Under the pieces are notes generated by a model. The model was not told where the DNA came from. It made no database searches and saw only the letters and a list, made by a program, of their open reading frames with translations. From Candidatus Bruticola papionis (GTDB lineage Bacteria > Vulcanimicrobiota > Xenobia > Xenobiales > Xenobiaceae), in the NCBI GenBank assembly GCA_002407045.1, contig DHKB01000048.1, positions 1 to 64,000 on the forward strand: a stretch of DNA of 64,000 bases, in the 5' to 3' direction. Position numbers and translations under genes: made by a program. Below, piece by piece: positions 17,878 through 26,852 of the stretch. The first letter of the stretch is position 1, and each line of letters begins with the position of its first letter.

Positions 17878-20310
17878 CTAGAGTCGACGAACTTCGGCAA
17901 CACCGTCAATTTTCCGCAAGTTTTCCATCAAACTGCCAAGTTCAGTTATATTGGAAACACCAACGGTAGCAATAATATGCGCAGCATTACCGACAAAATT
18001 GTTTTGCAATTGCAAATCATAAATTTTGTGCTCTCTATCATGGCAACGCACAATTGTTTCGATAGCCAAAGCGTAATTATAAACAGCTTTAAGCTCAATT
18101 TTAGCTCTCAAATCGGTGCCAGAACCAACTGGTTTGGCCTTTTCCAACCAGAAAGCTTCTTTCTCAATAAGCGATTGTCCAGCCAACTCTTGCTTGGAAC
18201 TTTCAGCTTTAGTACATCCTTTGCGATGGAGAATTAGGTGTTCAGAATCACTGCCAGTTGCGGTAATTTCGTCGCCGACTATTGGACAGCATTCTTGACA
18301 AAGATATATTTTGCTATCGCTTAGCCCTGGTATATGAACCCAAGCTGAAACCTCACATGAATTTAGCGCAGAGTTGGCTTCATTTTCAGTTTCACACCCC
18401 AACTTGCACTCTTCAAATTGAGCATTGACAAATTTTAAACTGATTCTGCGCGTACCAATCATATCGAGCAAATCAGCTACAGATTGGCAACTACATTTGC
18501 GAGTCAAAATATGCATGAAATTTTCATTTTTTTGCATGCCAGGCAAATCGGCTCGCAAGAGGGCCGCCGTAAGCAATTTTTCACCATAAGCTCTGTTGGA
18601 ATCGGCACTGTAATTTTCCTGATACCAAGTGCTTAACGCAGATCTAGCTTTAGGCGTACAACAATAATCAAACCAACTGCGCTGAGGAATAACATTGTCG
18701 GAACTGACAATAGTAACAAAGTCGTTATCTTTGAGTTTGTATTCCAAACATGAAACGGAGCGATCGTTTACCAGAGCTCCTTCACAAGTTAAACCCAATT
18801 CTTTGTTAATAGCGAAAGCAAAATCTAAGGGCGTAGAGCCAATAGGTAAATCCACAGAGTCGCCGTGGGGAGTAAAACAAGTAATAGAATGGGCCAAACT
18901 ACCACTCAAAGCCCAATCTAAGAAATCGGTATTTTCGGCAGCAACATCGTGTAAGGCTCTAATAGAGCTAACCCAAGAGGCCCATTTGCTGCGCAAAACT
19001 AGGCCCACATTGCGCCCTTCCAAACTGTAATCAAAATCTTTGAATTCAGCAAAAACACCAATATTATTGCTAATCTTATGCTCTGCAGAGTTTATGCGTA
19101 TTTTGATTACTCGCCTTCCGCAACCACGGATAGCCAAGTGAATGGCCTGATATTTGTTGGCTTTGGGAGTAGAAATATAATCGAAGTAAAGACGAGTACC
19201 ACACAAATGGAAGTTTCGTTTGATAATGCTTTCAGCATTGTAGCAAGCGTCTTTATCCGGCACCGTAATCATAACCGAACTTAAGCCATTCACTTCTTCT
19301 AAAGAAGTTACGCCACTGCTTTCCATTCTTTTGAAAATCGTATAAAAACCGCTGTCATCAATCTGAATATCAGCTTGTACAGCTTCTCTATTAAAAACTT
19401 CCCTTATTTGCTTAACAGTAGCCTCAAGAATAGGTCTCCGCTCTTGGCGCACATCTTCGACTTTTTTACGGAAAATATCATATATATTGTCGTACAAATA
19501 GCGGAAGCACAGCTCTTCCAGTTCTTTCTTAATTTCCCAAACCCCAAAGCGATCGGCAATAGGACAAAAGAACTCTAAAGTTTCCCTGGCAATTCGCTTT
19601 TGCTTATCTGGCCTTAAACTGCCCAACGTCCTGAGATTGTGCAACCTATCTGCCAATTTAATTAAAATAATTCGCGGATCTTCGGCTATACCTAAAAGCA
19701 ATTTAGCTAAAGAAGCATTTTTATTAGCAATTTTTATACGCTTAGCCTTAACTTGCTCATCTATGCCAGGGCTAAATTCCCAGCCGGAGTTATTTTCCTG
19801 CCCTACCAGAGATCGGTAAACCTTTTGATTGGTAATTGTGCTGTAACCGCTCTCGGATATTTCTTTTCTTAAAGCCGCCGTTTGCCTTCGGTTTTGCGAA
19901 GTGACTATGCCTATTTTGGTCATTCCATCTACTAGCAAGCGTACTTCTGGCCCAAAATAACGGGCAATTTCATCTAAAGAAACTCTTTCGGCATTGTCTT
20001 CGTAAGTGTCGTGCAAAAGGCCAGCACAAAGAGTATCACAATCTACATGATATTTAGCCAAAATCTCGGCAACAGCAATAGGGTGAATGATATAGGGCTC
20101 ACCACTTTTGCGAAATTGCCCATCATGAAAATAGTAAGTAAAAGGATAGACTTTCTCGACAAAAAAACGACGCTGAGCTTCCGGTAGATATTCAGAAAGC
20201 TTTTTTACTCTTTCATCAAACTCGGGTTGACGCTCTATTTGCATATATTTGCCAGGAAGTGGCTCATAGTTGGCCGATTCCCTTTCAAAAGACCACCCAT
20301 TTACTGTCAT
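17878..20310 (-). CDS. RelA/SpoT homologue with inactive-looking synthetase, probable (p)ppGpp hydrolase (RSH3)
   Basis: An 810-residue RSH, the first gene of the three-copy unit. The HD hydrolase site is complete (HDTYEDN at H100-D105, ADRLHNLRTL). The synthetase half is recognisable (YTIFKRM, DYISTPKANKYQAIH) but both key acids are gone: the Asp of xDLxAIR is Gly342 and the Glu of VEIQIRT is Lys403. It should therefore hydrolyse but not make (p)ppGpp. TGS (STPLDFAFAINKEL), a CQECCPIVGD/HRKGC cysteine region and an ACT domain remain. The start at 20310 has GGAGG 7 nt upstream; an in-frame ATG 29 codons earlier at 20397 has no SD. Family assignment is firm; loss of synthesis is inferred from residues. 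Confidence 0.92.
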   Translation of the reverse strand: MTVNGWSFERESANYEPLPGKYMQIERQPEFDERVKKLSEYLPEAQRRFFVEKVYPFTYYFHDGQFRKSGEPYIIHPIAVAEILAKYHVDCDTLCAGLLHDTYEDNAERVSLDEIARYFGPEVRLLVDGMTKIGIVTSQNRRQTAALRKEISESGYSTITNQKVYRSLVGQENNSGWEFSPGIDEQVKAKRIKIANKNASLAKLLLGIAEDPRIILIKLADRLHNLRTLGSLRPDKQKRIARETLEFFCPIADRFGVWEIKKELEELCFRYLYDNIYDIFRKKVEDVRQERRPILEATVKQIREVFNREAVQADIQIDDSGFYTIFKRMESSGVTSLEEVNGLSSVMITVPDKDACYNAESIIKRNFHLCGTRLYFDYISTPKANKYQAIHLAIRGCGRRVIKIRINSAEHKISNNIGVFAEFKDFDYSLEGRNVGLVLRSKWASWVSSIRALHDVAAENTDFLDWALSGSLAHSITCFTPHGDSVDLPIGSTPLDFAFAINKELGLTCEGALVNDRSVSCLEYKLKDNDFVTIVSSDNVIPQRSWFDYCCTPKARSALSTWYQENYSADSNRAYGEKLLTAALLRADLPGMQKNENFMHILTRKCSCQSVADLLDMIGTRRISLKFVNAQFEECKLGCETENEANSALNSCEVSAWVHIPGLSDSKIYLCQECCPIVGDEITATGSDSEHLILHRKGCTKAESSKQELAGQSLIEKEAFWLEKAKPVGSGTDLRAKIELKAVYNYALAIETIVRCHDREHKIYDLQLQNNFVGNAAHIIATVGVSNITELGSLMENLRKIDGVAEVRRL

Positions 20311-20805
20311 ACACTTACCTCCGCGCTGCACTAAAAAAGCCAGCAGCCCTTTCGCTAAGATTTGAAAACTGCTCCCACAAACAAAAAAGCTGCCCATAAA
20401 AACGCATTTCGTATGCAGTAAATTTATTGTGCTTAATTGTCATAGGCAGTCTATTGCCCTAAAAATCTAGTTAGTAGCTTAACTGATTGGGCGGTGATTG
20501 TGAACTGCACTTGGCAGGAATAGCACTAAAAATGACCTTATTTTAACATCATTGCCAAGTTCTGGCGATTCATATCGGCAGCGGCTCTTCTATCCGCCAC
20601 ATACTAAGCTGTTACGACTCAGGCATTGTACTTGCACTTACCATATTTATACTATCAAATTGCTATTCAGTCTAGACCATTAAGCTGTCAAAAAATTATT
20701 TTTGCCCCAGGTAAAGCCAAAAAAGAAGGCAATCAATAATCGCTTAATAAAGTTTTGCCTTGAAATAACTGTAACTCTAAAATTTATACAATTCGAGGGC
20801 AATTT
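20311..20805. other. Divergent intergenic region between RSH3 and the M2 peptidase
   Basis: About 495 bp without a gene. It must hold the promoter of the RSH unit (minus), which was not recognised, and that of the peptidase gene (plus). A 7-bp inverted repeat AAGGCAA/TTGCCTT (20726-20732 and 20755-20761) lies just before the peptidase start. Confidence 0.4.
20626..20653 (+). promoter_or_regulatory. Candidate promoter of the M2 peptidase gene
   Basis: TTGTAC (20626-20631), a 16-bp spacer and TATACT (20648-20653) match a sigma-70 promoter; the start codon follows about 150 nt later. A weaker alternative, TTGAAA at 20760-20765 with TTATAC at 20784-20789, lies closer. Confidence 0.4.
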
Positions 20806-22512
20806 ATGTTTAGCAAATTCCGTTTCACAGCTGCCGCCGCAGTTTTGGGAGCTGCTTTTTTGGGCACTTCTCTAGTTCAGGCCGTTCCTCAAACACCTCA
20901 GCAGCAATTTGCCACCTTGCGTGATAAGTATGTAGCTCAAATTCAACCTCTGGAAAAAGAGGCAAACGAAGCTTGGTGGGAATCGGCAACTACTGGTTCA
21001 GACCAATCTTATCAAAGACGCGAAAAAGCCGACAATGCTGCAGCCAAGCTCCACCAAGACAAAAAAGTTTTTCGTAAACTAAAAGCTTTGCGCGAATCTC
21101 GCAAGATTACCGATCCTTTGCAAGCTCGCCAACTCGACCTGATGTACTACGCTTATTTGCCTTATCAAGCTGACGCAGCTATCACTGCAAAAATTATCTC
21201 CCGCGAAGCTGAAGTCGATAAAGTTTTTAATACTCATCGCAGCTCTGTCGACGGTCAGAAATTGACCGAAAATGATGTGCGCAAAGTTATAGCCGAAAGC
21301 AACGACAGCGACAAAGTGCGTCAAGCTTGGCTTGGCTATATGGAAGTAGGACGCAAAGTAGCTATTCCCTTAAAAGATTTAGTCAAGTTGCGCAATAAAA
21401 TGGCCCGTCAGCTAGGCTATCGCGACTTCTTTGCTATGCAATTAGACTTGCAAGAGTTTAACGAGCAAGAGCTTTTCGCTACTTTTGACGAGCTGGATAA
21501 GTTAACTGCCGCTCCTTTTAGTGAATTAAAGCAAGAAATAGATACCTACCAGCGCCAGCGTTTCGGCCTCAAGAAAGATGAAGCTGTACGTCCTTGGCAT
21601 TTGGGAGATCTCTTCTTCCAAGAAGCTCCAGAGTTGAAAGAAGATGGAGTCAATTTAGACGACATTTACAAAGATTTGGATCCAGTTGTACTTTCTACAA
21701 AATATTACAACAGCTTAGGCATGAATCCAGAGAAGATCATCGCCCGCAGCGATCTTTACGAGCGCAGTGGCAAGAGTCCGCACGCTTTCGAAACTTGCAT
21801 CGATAGAGAGCAAGATATTCGCGTTTTGTGTAACGTCAAACCCAACGGCGCTTGGATGGATACAGTAAACCACGAACTCGGCCACGGACTTTACGACCAA
21901 TATATCGATCCATCTTTGCCTTATTTACTGCGCACTCCGGCCCACATTTTAACGACCGAAGGCTTTGCCATGTTTATGGGAGAAATGACCCGCACTCCCG
22001 ATTTCTTGGCTAAAGTAGTGGGCCTCAAAGGTACAGAGCTGGATAAATATTCCCGAGCTTCCTGGCGTTTACTTCGTTCTGAGCGCCTTATATTCAGCCG
22101 CTGGACTCAAACTATGCTCCACTTTGAGAAGGAAATGTACGCCAATCCTGACCAAGATTTAAATAAGTTGTGGTGGGATCTCAAAGCTAAATACCAGCTT
22201 CAAGCTCCTCCTACTGATATGAGCGGTCAAGACTACGGCGCAAAAATGCATATTGTAGGTGCCCCCGTCTATTATCACAACTATATGATGGGCGATTTAT
22301 TTGCTTCCCAGGTCTATGCTTATATGACAAAACATGTCATGCATGTAGACGATCCTTTGCAAACTTCTCTCTATGGCTCTCCTAAAGCCGGACAGTATTT
22401 ACGCGAGCAAATTTTTGCCCGCGGCAGCCGCACAGATTGGAGACAAATGTGCCAAGAAGCTACCGGCGAGCCTTTAAGTCCCAAAGCTTTCGCTAAACTT
22501 TTCTTAAAATAA
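20806..22512 (+). CDS. Secreted M2-family-like zinc metallopeptidase (peptidyl-dipeptidase type)
   Basis: A 568-residue protein with a Sec signal peptide (MFSKFRFTAAAAVLGAAFLGTSLVQA), so periplasmic or secreted. The mature part is nearly all helical. The zinc site is H356-E-L-G-H360 with Glu385 (TTEGFAMFMGEM) as the probable third ligand. The sequence around NKMARQLGYRDFF and the HELGH-plus-TEG arrangement match bacterial relatives of angiotensin-converting enzyme (M2), which trim dipeptides from peptide C-termini. M3-like oligopeptidases are the alternative. It probably works on peptides imported across the outer membrane; a POT dipeptide transporter is encoded further along the window. GAGGG lies before the ATG. 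Confidence 0.88.
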   Translation: MFSKFRFTAAAAVLGAAFLGTSLVQAVPQTPQQQFATLRDKYVAQIQPLEKEANEAWWESATTGSDQSYQRREKADNAAAKLHQDKKVFRKLKALRESRKITDPLQARQLDLMYYAYLPYQADAAITAKIISREAEVDKVFNTHRSSVDGQKLTENDVRKVIAESNDSDKVRQAWLGYMEVGRKVAIPLKDLVKLRNKMARQLGYRDFFAMQLDLQEFNEQELFATFDELDKLTAAPFSELKQEIDTYQRQRFGLKKDEAVRPWHLGDLFFQEAPELKEDGVNLDDIYKDLDPVVLSTKYYNSLGMNPEKIIARSDLYERSGKSPHAFETCIDREQDIRVLCNVKPNGAWMDTVNHELGHGLYDQYIDPSLPYLLRTPAHILTTEGFAMFMGEMTRTPDFLAKVVGLKGTELDKYSRASWRLLRSERLIFSRWTQTMLHFEKEMYANPDQDLNKLWWDLKAKYQLQAPPTDMSGQDYGAKMHIVGAPVYYHNYMMGDLFASQVYAYMTKHVMHVDDPLQTSLYGSPKAGQYLREQIFARGSRTDWRQMCQEATGEPLSPKAFAKLFLK

Positions 22513-22533
22513 TGTCAAGCAAGTAAATACATA

Positions 22534-22566
22534 GGGCCGCCGATCTGTAAAAAAGATCGGCGGCCC
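22534..22566 (+). terminator. GC-rich hairpin after the M2 peptidase gene
   Basis: A perfect 13-bp stem (22534-22546 with 22554-22566, arm GGGCCGCCGATCT) with a 7-nt loop follows the stop codon. No T run follows on either side, so it may be an RNA-stabilising or factor-assisted terminator. Confidence 0.55.
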
Positions 22567-22663
22567 ACAATGTTACAGCAGTCCCAAAAGAGCTAATTTC
22601 AACTTCTTAGCATGCTTCCCCCAGCTAAAGCCAGGGGATTCAGAGATATTAAACTAAAGCCAA

Positions 22664-23236
22664 TTATTCGCTTTTCTGACTTTGGGCCAATTCTTCCATA
22701 GAAGCTACAATCTCTGCCACCACCTTTAAATCGGCGGACAGCTTCTGTATATCGATGCCTTGTTGAGAAATTCGATCGATTATTTCAGAATTCAATTTCT
22801 TGATGACAGGCCTAGCCTCTTGAAGTGCTCGGCGCCCAGATTCGCTTATTTTTAGGAGTTTGCCACGTTCTGATTTGCCGTTTTTCTTTTCTTCGGCCCA
22901 GCTGTTTTCCTGAACCAAAACTCTCATATTACGACACATAGTGGCTGTATCAACCCCTAAATGTTTGGCCAGTTCTACTTGAGAGACACCATCTCTAGCC
23001 TCTTGATAGTGCTCGGAATCACACCAGCTCAAATCTTCAAGAGCTTCCAAAACAGCTACTTGAGTAACTCTGATAGGTAACTCCACACGAAAAGCAGTTG
23101 CGGTATTATTGCTGCTCCTGCGAGTACGTTCGACAGAAACTTTTGGCATCAGCGTATTGTAAAGACGCGTCATAGCCCTAGACAGAGAACGAAGGTCGGA
23201 GCAAAGAGAGCTGTCTACGTCACCAGTTTTTTTCAT
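22664..23236 (-). CDS. MarR-family transcriptional regulator
   Basis: A 190-residue winged-helix DNA-binding protein. The core at about residues 70-160 shows VSQVELAKHLGVDTATMCRNMRVLVQ, the recognition helix-turn-helix of MarR proteins, and a wing ending in GKLLKISESGRRAL. Helical N- and C-terminal parts form the dimer interface. It is longer than usual (about 140-160) because of an N-terminal extension rich in Ser and Arg. ATG at 23236 has AGGGA 8 nt upstream; a TTG directly before it is in frame. It is divergent from adenosine deaminase, whose regulation it might control, but the ligand is unknown. Confidence 0.9.
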   Translation of the reverse strand: MKKTGDVDSSLCSDLRSLSRAMTRLYNTLMPKVSVERTRRSSNNTATAFRVELPIRVTQVAVLEALEDLSWCDSEHYQEARDGVSQVELAKHLGVDTATMCRNMRVLVQENSWAEEKKNGKSERGKLLKISESGRRALQEARPVIKKLNSEIIDRISQQGIDIQKLSADLKVVAEIVASMEELAQSQKSE

Positions 23237-23654
23237 CAAATTATTCCCTGCAAGCGTATAGCAGAAACTAAATCTCCTGTCAGGTAAAAAACCTCACTTT
23301 CCTCAGCTGAAGCATATGTAAATATATTCAATACAAGCTGCCCATTAGCTACTCACGGCAGCTTTGAAATTGGCGAATTTTACGCATTATCGGCCTTTTT
23401 CCCGAATCGAAGAAGCGACGTTAGCCTTCTCACAAAAACGGTAATCCAACCAATACGCTTTAAACTTCTGCCTAAAACAGATTTTCCTTTGTTTAACCTA
23501 ACTCCACCCAAAGTCTTCCTTAGCAGGTGTAGTTGGAAGCTATAAAATCTAGTTTTTTTGCATAATACCCCACAAAGTAGCAGATTGTTTAGGCAGGAAA
23601 AACGCGTTTTATAACCGAAGTCGGGGGGTTAAAACGGAGGATAAAGATAGATAT
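23237..23654. other. Divergent intergenic region between marR-like gene and adenosine deaminase
   Basis: About 418 bp without a gene. AAGCTGCC (23335-23342) and GGCAGCTT (23357-23364) form an 8-bp inverted repeat about 100 bp upstream of the MarR start, a candidate operator or RNA hairpin. The segment before it (about 23312-23334) is AT-rich. A GGAGG box at 23636-23640 is rather far (14 nt) from the deaminase ATG. Confidence 0.35.
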
Positions 23655-24878
23655 ATGATATTACCTCGCGAGATAATCAGCGCTCTGCCTAAGACCGACT
23701 TACACTTACATCTTGATGGTTCATTGCGTTTGAGTTCCCTTATCGAGATGGCCAAAGAGCGTAACGTTAAACTTCCTTCCTATACAGAAGAAGGTATGAA
23801 CGAACTCGTATTTCGCCCTCATTACAACAACTTAGTTGAATACTTAGAAGGCTTCAACTACACTTGTGCGATTCTCGTCGACGAAGAGGCTTTAGAAAGA
23901 ACAGCTTATGAATTAGCTTGGGATAATATCAACGAAGGCGTACGTTATATCGAAACACGCTTCGCCCCCCAACTTCATATCAATGAAAAACTCTCCTTAG
24001 AGCAAATTATTCGTGCCGTCAACAGAGGTTTTGCCAAAGCCGAAGCCGAGTACAACTCTTCTCCGGCCGTAACCGAAAATGGTGAACCTCCTTTCCACTA
24101 TGGCTTAATTACTTGCGCTATGCGCTTTTTTGTGGCCGCCAGCTCTCCTTACTATGCCAAATTGATGGAAGTATTCAGAGAGGCTCCCCTCAAAGAGATT
24201 TATTCTATGGCTTCCTTGGAACTGGCTAGAGCCGTAGTGCGTTTACGTGACGAAGAAGGCATCCCGATTGTGGGCTTCGACTTAGCCGGAGCTGAAGCTG
24301 GCCATCCCGCTAGCGATCACGAGGCAGCCTATCACTACGTACATAAAAACTTTATGCACAAAACCGTACATGCAGGCGAAGCCTACGGTCCCGAGAGTAT
24401 TTTCCAGGCTATCACCGACTTGCATGCCGATCGTATCGGTCACGGTTATCACCTCTTCTCTCCTGAGCTCTGCGGCCCCAATGTCAAAGATCCTCAGCAA
24501 TACATTGAGCGTTTAATTCGCCATATTGCCGATAGCCGCACTACTATTGAAGTGTGCATCACTAGCAATATGCAAACCAACCCTGCTATAGGCGACGTTA
24601 AGAACCACGCTTTTGGCAAGATGTTAGCTAACAACTTATCGGCCACGCTGTGCACAGACAACCGTTTAGTCAGCCATACCACCGTGACCAACGAAGTAGA
24701 GTTGGCCCTCAAGACTTTCGATCTTACTCCCAGACAGTTGCGTGACACTATCGTCTATGGATTCAAACGCAGCTTCTTCTTCGGTCCCTACACCGAGAGA
24801 CGTAAGTACGTTCGTCAAGTACTCAACTACTACGATTCCATTATTGAAAAATACAATAAAGAGCAAGAGAGCAAGTAG
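23655..24878 (+). CDS. add: Adenosine deaminase
   Basis: A 407-residue amidohydrolase that converts adenosine to inosine in purine salvage. Zinc-site residues His17 and His19 stand in TDLHLHLDGSLR; HAGEAYGPESI contains the next zinc His and the catalytic Glu; RIGHGYHLF carries the catalytic His; and CTDNRLVS holds the zinc Asp. In this last motif the second Asp of the classical TDDP is Asn, as in a known bacterial TDNR subgroup. Length is somewhat above the usual 330-350 because of an insertion near residues 130-150. It is a single gene ended by a terminator. Adenine deaminase or AMP-deaminase-like specificity cannot be excluded. Confidence 0.92.
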   Translation: MILPREIISALPKTDLHLHLDGSLRLSSLIEMAKERNVKLPSYTEEGMNELVFRPHYNNLVEYLEGFNYTCAILVDEEALERTAYELAWDNINEGVRYIETRFAPQLHINEKLSLEQIIRAVNRGFAKAEAEYNSSPAVTENGEPPFHYGLITCAMRFFVAASSPYYAKLMEVFREAPLKEIYSMASLELARAVVRLRDEEGIPIVGFDLAGAEAGHPASDHEAAYHYVHKNFMHKTVHAGEAYGPESIFQAITDLHADRIGHGYHLFSPELCGPNVKDPQQYIERLIRHIADSRTTIEVCITSNMQTNPAIGDVKNHAFGKMLANNLSATLCTDNRLVSHTTVTNEVELALKTFDLTPRQLRDTIVYGFKRSFFFGPYTERRKYVRQVLNYYDSIIEKYNKEQESK

Positions 24879-24929
24879 TTTCTTTCTCTTTGAGTCTACA
24901 ATCATAACGCGATTGTAAACATCTTGCTT

Positions 24930-24975
24930 AAAGCTCCACTTTTCTTTCTCGCGAAAGGAAAGTGGAGCTTTTGCT
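24930..24975 (+). terminator. Terminator of adenosine deaminase
   Basis: A 19-bp stem (24930-24948 with 24953-24971, one T-G pair) with a 4-nt loop, followed by T residues. Confidence 0.85.
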
Positions 24976-25167
24976 ATTTTATGGGTATAAACTCTGCTTT
25001 TATAAAAAGCCTTTTTACATAAAAGAAGGCGAATCTATGTCGAGACGTTAACTTCCTGCTCACACCAATTAACTTATTTTGTCCTATATTCGATAATGTA
25101 GAATTGTTTGTTGATCATCAAGATGATTAAGAATAAAAATCAGCTTGATGATCTCGACGGAGGTTCC

Positions 25168-26676
25168 ATGATCAATAGTATTGGCTCTGCTTCCATATCC
25201 ACTTTGCAACCGGGAAGCTTAGCTGCTTCCAAAAACAAAGTTCAAGCTCCTCAAGAGGAAAAGCTCTACTGTCAGGCAGCTATTTCTGACCAAGTAGAGA
25301 TTCGCCCTCAGACCAAGCTTGAAAAAGTTCTGGCCGCCACCAGCGCCAAAGCAGCCCAATTAGAGCAAGATCTCGAGCCACACGTACCCGGTCAGGTTAT
25401 TGTAAAAACCAAGGGCTCTCTTATGCAGAGCACCGGCAATATTGCCAAGAAATACGGTGCTACCGTTTTGGAGAAATTCAGCAACGGAACCAGCGTTTTC
25501 AAGGGTATGCAGGGCGAGATGCTCCATATTCAGCTGCCTGAAGGCATGACCACAGCTCAGGCTATGGCTGCTATGCAGGAAGATCCTGAAATAGAATATG
25601 CCGTACCCAATTCCATCTATACTTTAGAAGATGACGCACCTGCCCAGGCTCCAGCTGAAAGTGGCAGCACCACAGTAAAAACCGATCAAGGCAAAGTTCC
25701 CAACGACTTAGACTCTAAGCTCTGGGGCTTAAAAAATGACGGCCAAGATGGCGGCACGCCCGGAGTAGATATCGACGCTTCTTTGGCTTGGCAAAAAACT
25801 ACCGGTCTTCCCAACGGTCAAGGCCCCATTATTGCAGTTATCGATACCGGCGTAGACTACAACCATCCCGATTTAGTCAACAATATCTGGACTAATACCG
25901 GCGAAATTCCTGGCAATGGCATTGACGACGATGGCAACGGCGTTATTGACGATGTACATGGCTACAACGCTTTCGATGATAACGGCGATCCCATGGATGT
26001 ACACTCTCACGGTACCCATTGCGCTGGTACTATTGCCGCCGAAGGCAATAACGGACAAGGCGTAGTTGGTGTCAACTGGCAAGCCACCATTATGCCGATT
26101 AAAATCTTTAATGACAAAGGACGTACTGACGCTGCGGCCATTATTCGCGGTATCAACTACGCTTCCCAAAACGGCGCCCGCATTACTTCCAATTCGTGGG
26201 GCGGCGGCGAAGCTAATCAAGCCATTAAAGAGGCCTTTGCTCGCTCCAGCGCCTTGCACATTATGGCTGCGGGTAACTCTTCAGACAATAATGACCAGAC
26301 GCCTCACTTCCCCAGCAGTTACGATTTACCCAACTCGATAGCCGTAGCTGCTACCGACCGCAACGATGAGCTGTGCTATTTCTCTTGCTACGGCGAAAAG
26401 TCGGTCGATATTGCTGCTCCTGGCGAAGACATATACTCCACTATTCCTGGCGGAGGCTATGGCAATAAGAGCGGTACTTCTATGGCAACTCCTCACGTTA
26501 GCGGCGCAGCCGGTTTGCTTTTAGCTATGGATCCAACCATGAGCAATGACGAAATCAAAACCCGCCTCTTCGAAGGAGCCGACAAAGTGGAAGGCTTAAA
26601 AGGCGTTGTTTCTACTGGAGCCCGCTTAAACGTCAACGGAGCTATGGAATACAATTACCAAGCTCCCAACGCTTAG
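25168..26676 (+). CDS. Subtilisin-like serine protease (S8), copy 1
   Basis: A 502-residue subtilase. An inhibitory prodomain of the fervidolysin type lies at about residues 70-150 (PGQVIVKTKG and LPEGMTTAQAM, ending EYAVPNSIY). The catalytic domain has the triad Asp226 (VIDTGVD), His281 (HGTH) and Ser438 (GTSMATPHV), plus an Asp/Gly/Asn-rich calcium-type loop GIDDDGNGVIDD. There is no Sec signal; the first 45 residues are a Ser/Ala/Gln-rich leader similar to that of the next gene and of the GH13 enzyme. ATG at 25168 has GGAGGT just upstream and aligns with copy 2; an in-frame TTG at 25108 would add 20 residues. Probably extracellular despite the missing signal; substrate unknown. Confidence 0.93.
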   Translation: MINSIGSASISTLQPGSLAASKNKVQAPQEEKLYCQAAISDQVEIRPQTKLEKVLAATSAKAAQLEQDLEPHVPGQVIVKTKGSLMQSTGNIAKKYGATVLEKFSNGTSVFKGMQGEMLHIQLPEGMTTAQAMAAMQEDPEIEYAVPNSIYTLEDDAPAQAPAESGSTTVKTDQGKVPNDLDSKLWGLKNDGQDGGTPGVDIDASLAWQKTTGLPNGQGPIIAVIDTGVDYNHPDLVNNIWTNTGEIPGNGIDDDGNGVIDDVHGYNAFDDNGDPMDVHSHGTHCAGTIAAEGNNGQGVVGVNWQATIMPIKIFNDKGRTDAAAIIRGINYASQNGARITSNSWGGGEANQAIKEAFARSSALHIMAAGNSSDNNDQTPHFPSSYDLPNSIAVAATDRNDELCYFSCYGEKSVDIAAPGEDIYSTIPGGGYGNKSGTSMATPHVSGAAGLLLAMDPTMSNDEIKTRLFEGADKVEGLKGVVSTGARLNVNGAMEYNYQAPNA

Positions 26677-26852
26677 CTTCTAGTTTTGTCTGTAAATAGT
26701 GCCTTTGTTTAGCTATTAAGTAAAAATAAAGGTAAACAAGGGTCGATCTTTCTTAGCTTCAATTATAAAAAGCCAGGAGGCTCGGCCCGTCTTCAATAGA
26801 ATTTGTATATTAATACATTTCCGTTCAAAAAAAAAATGTTCTAGGAGGCAAG

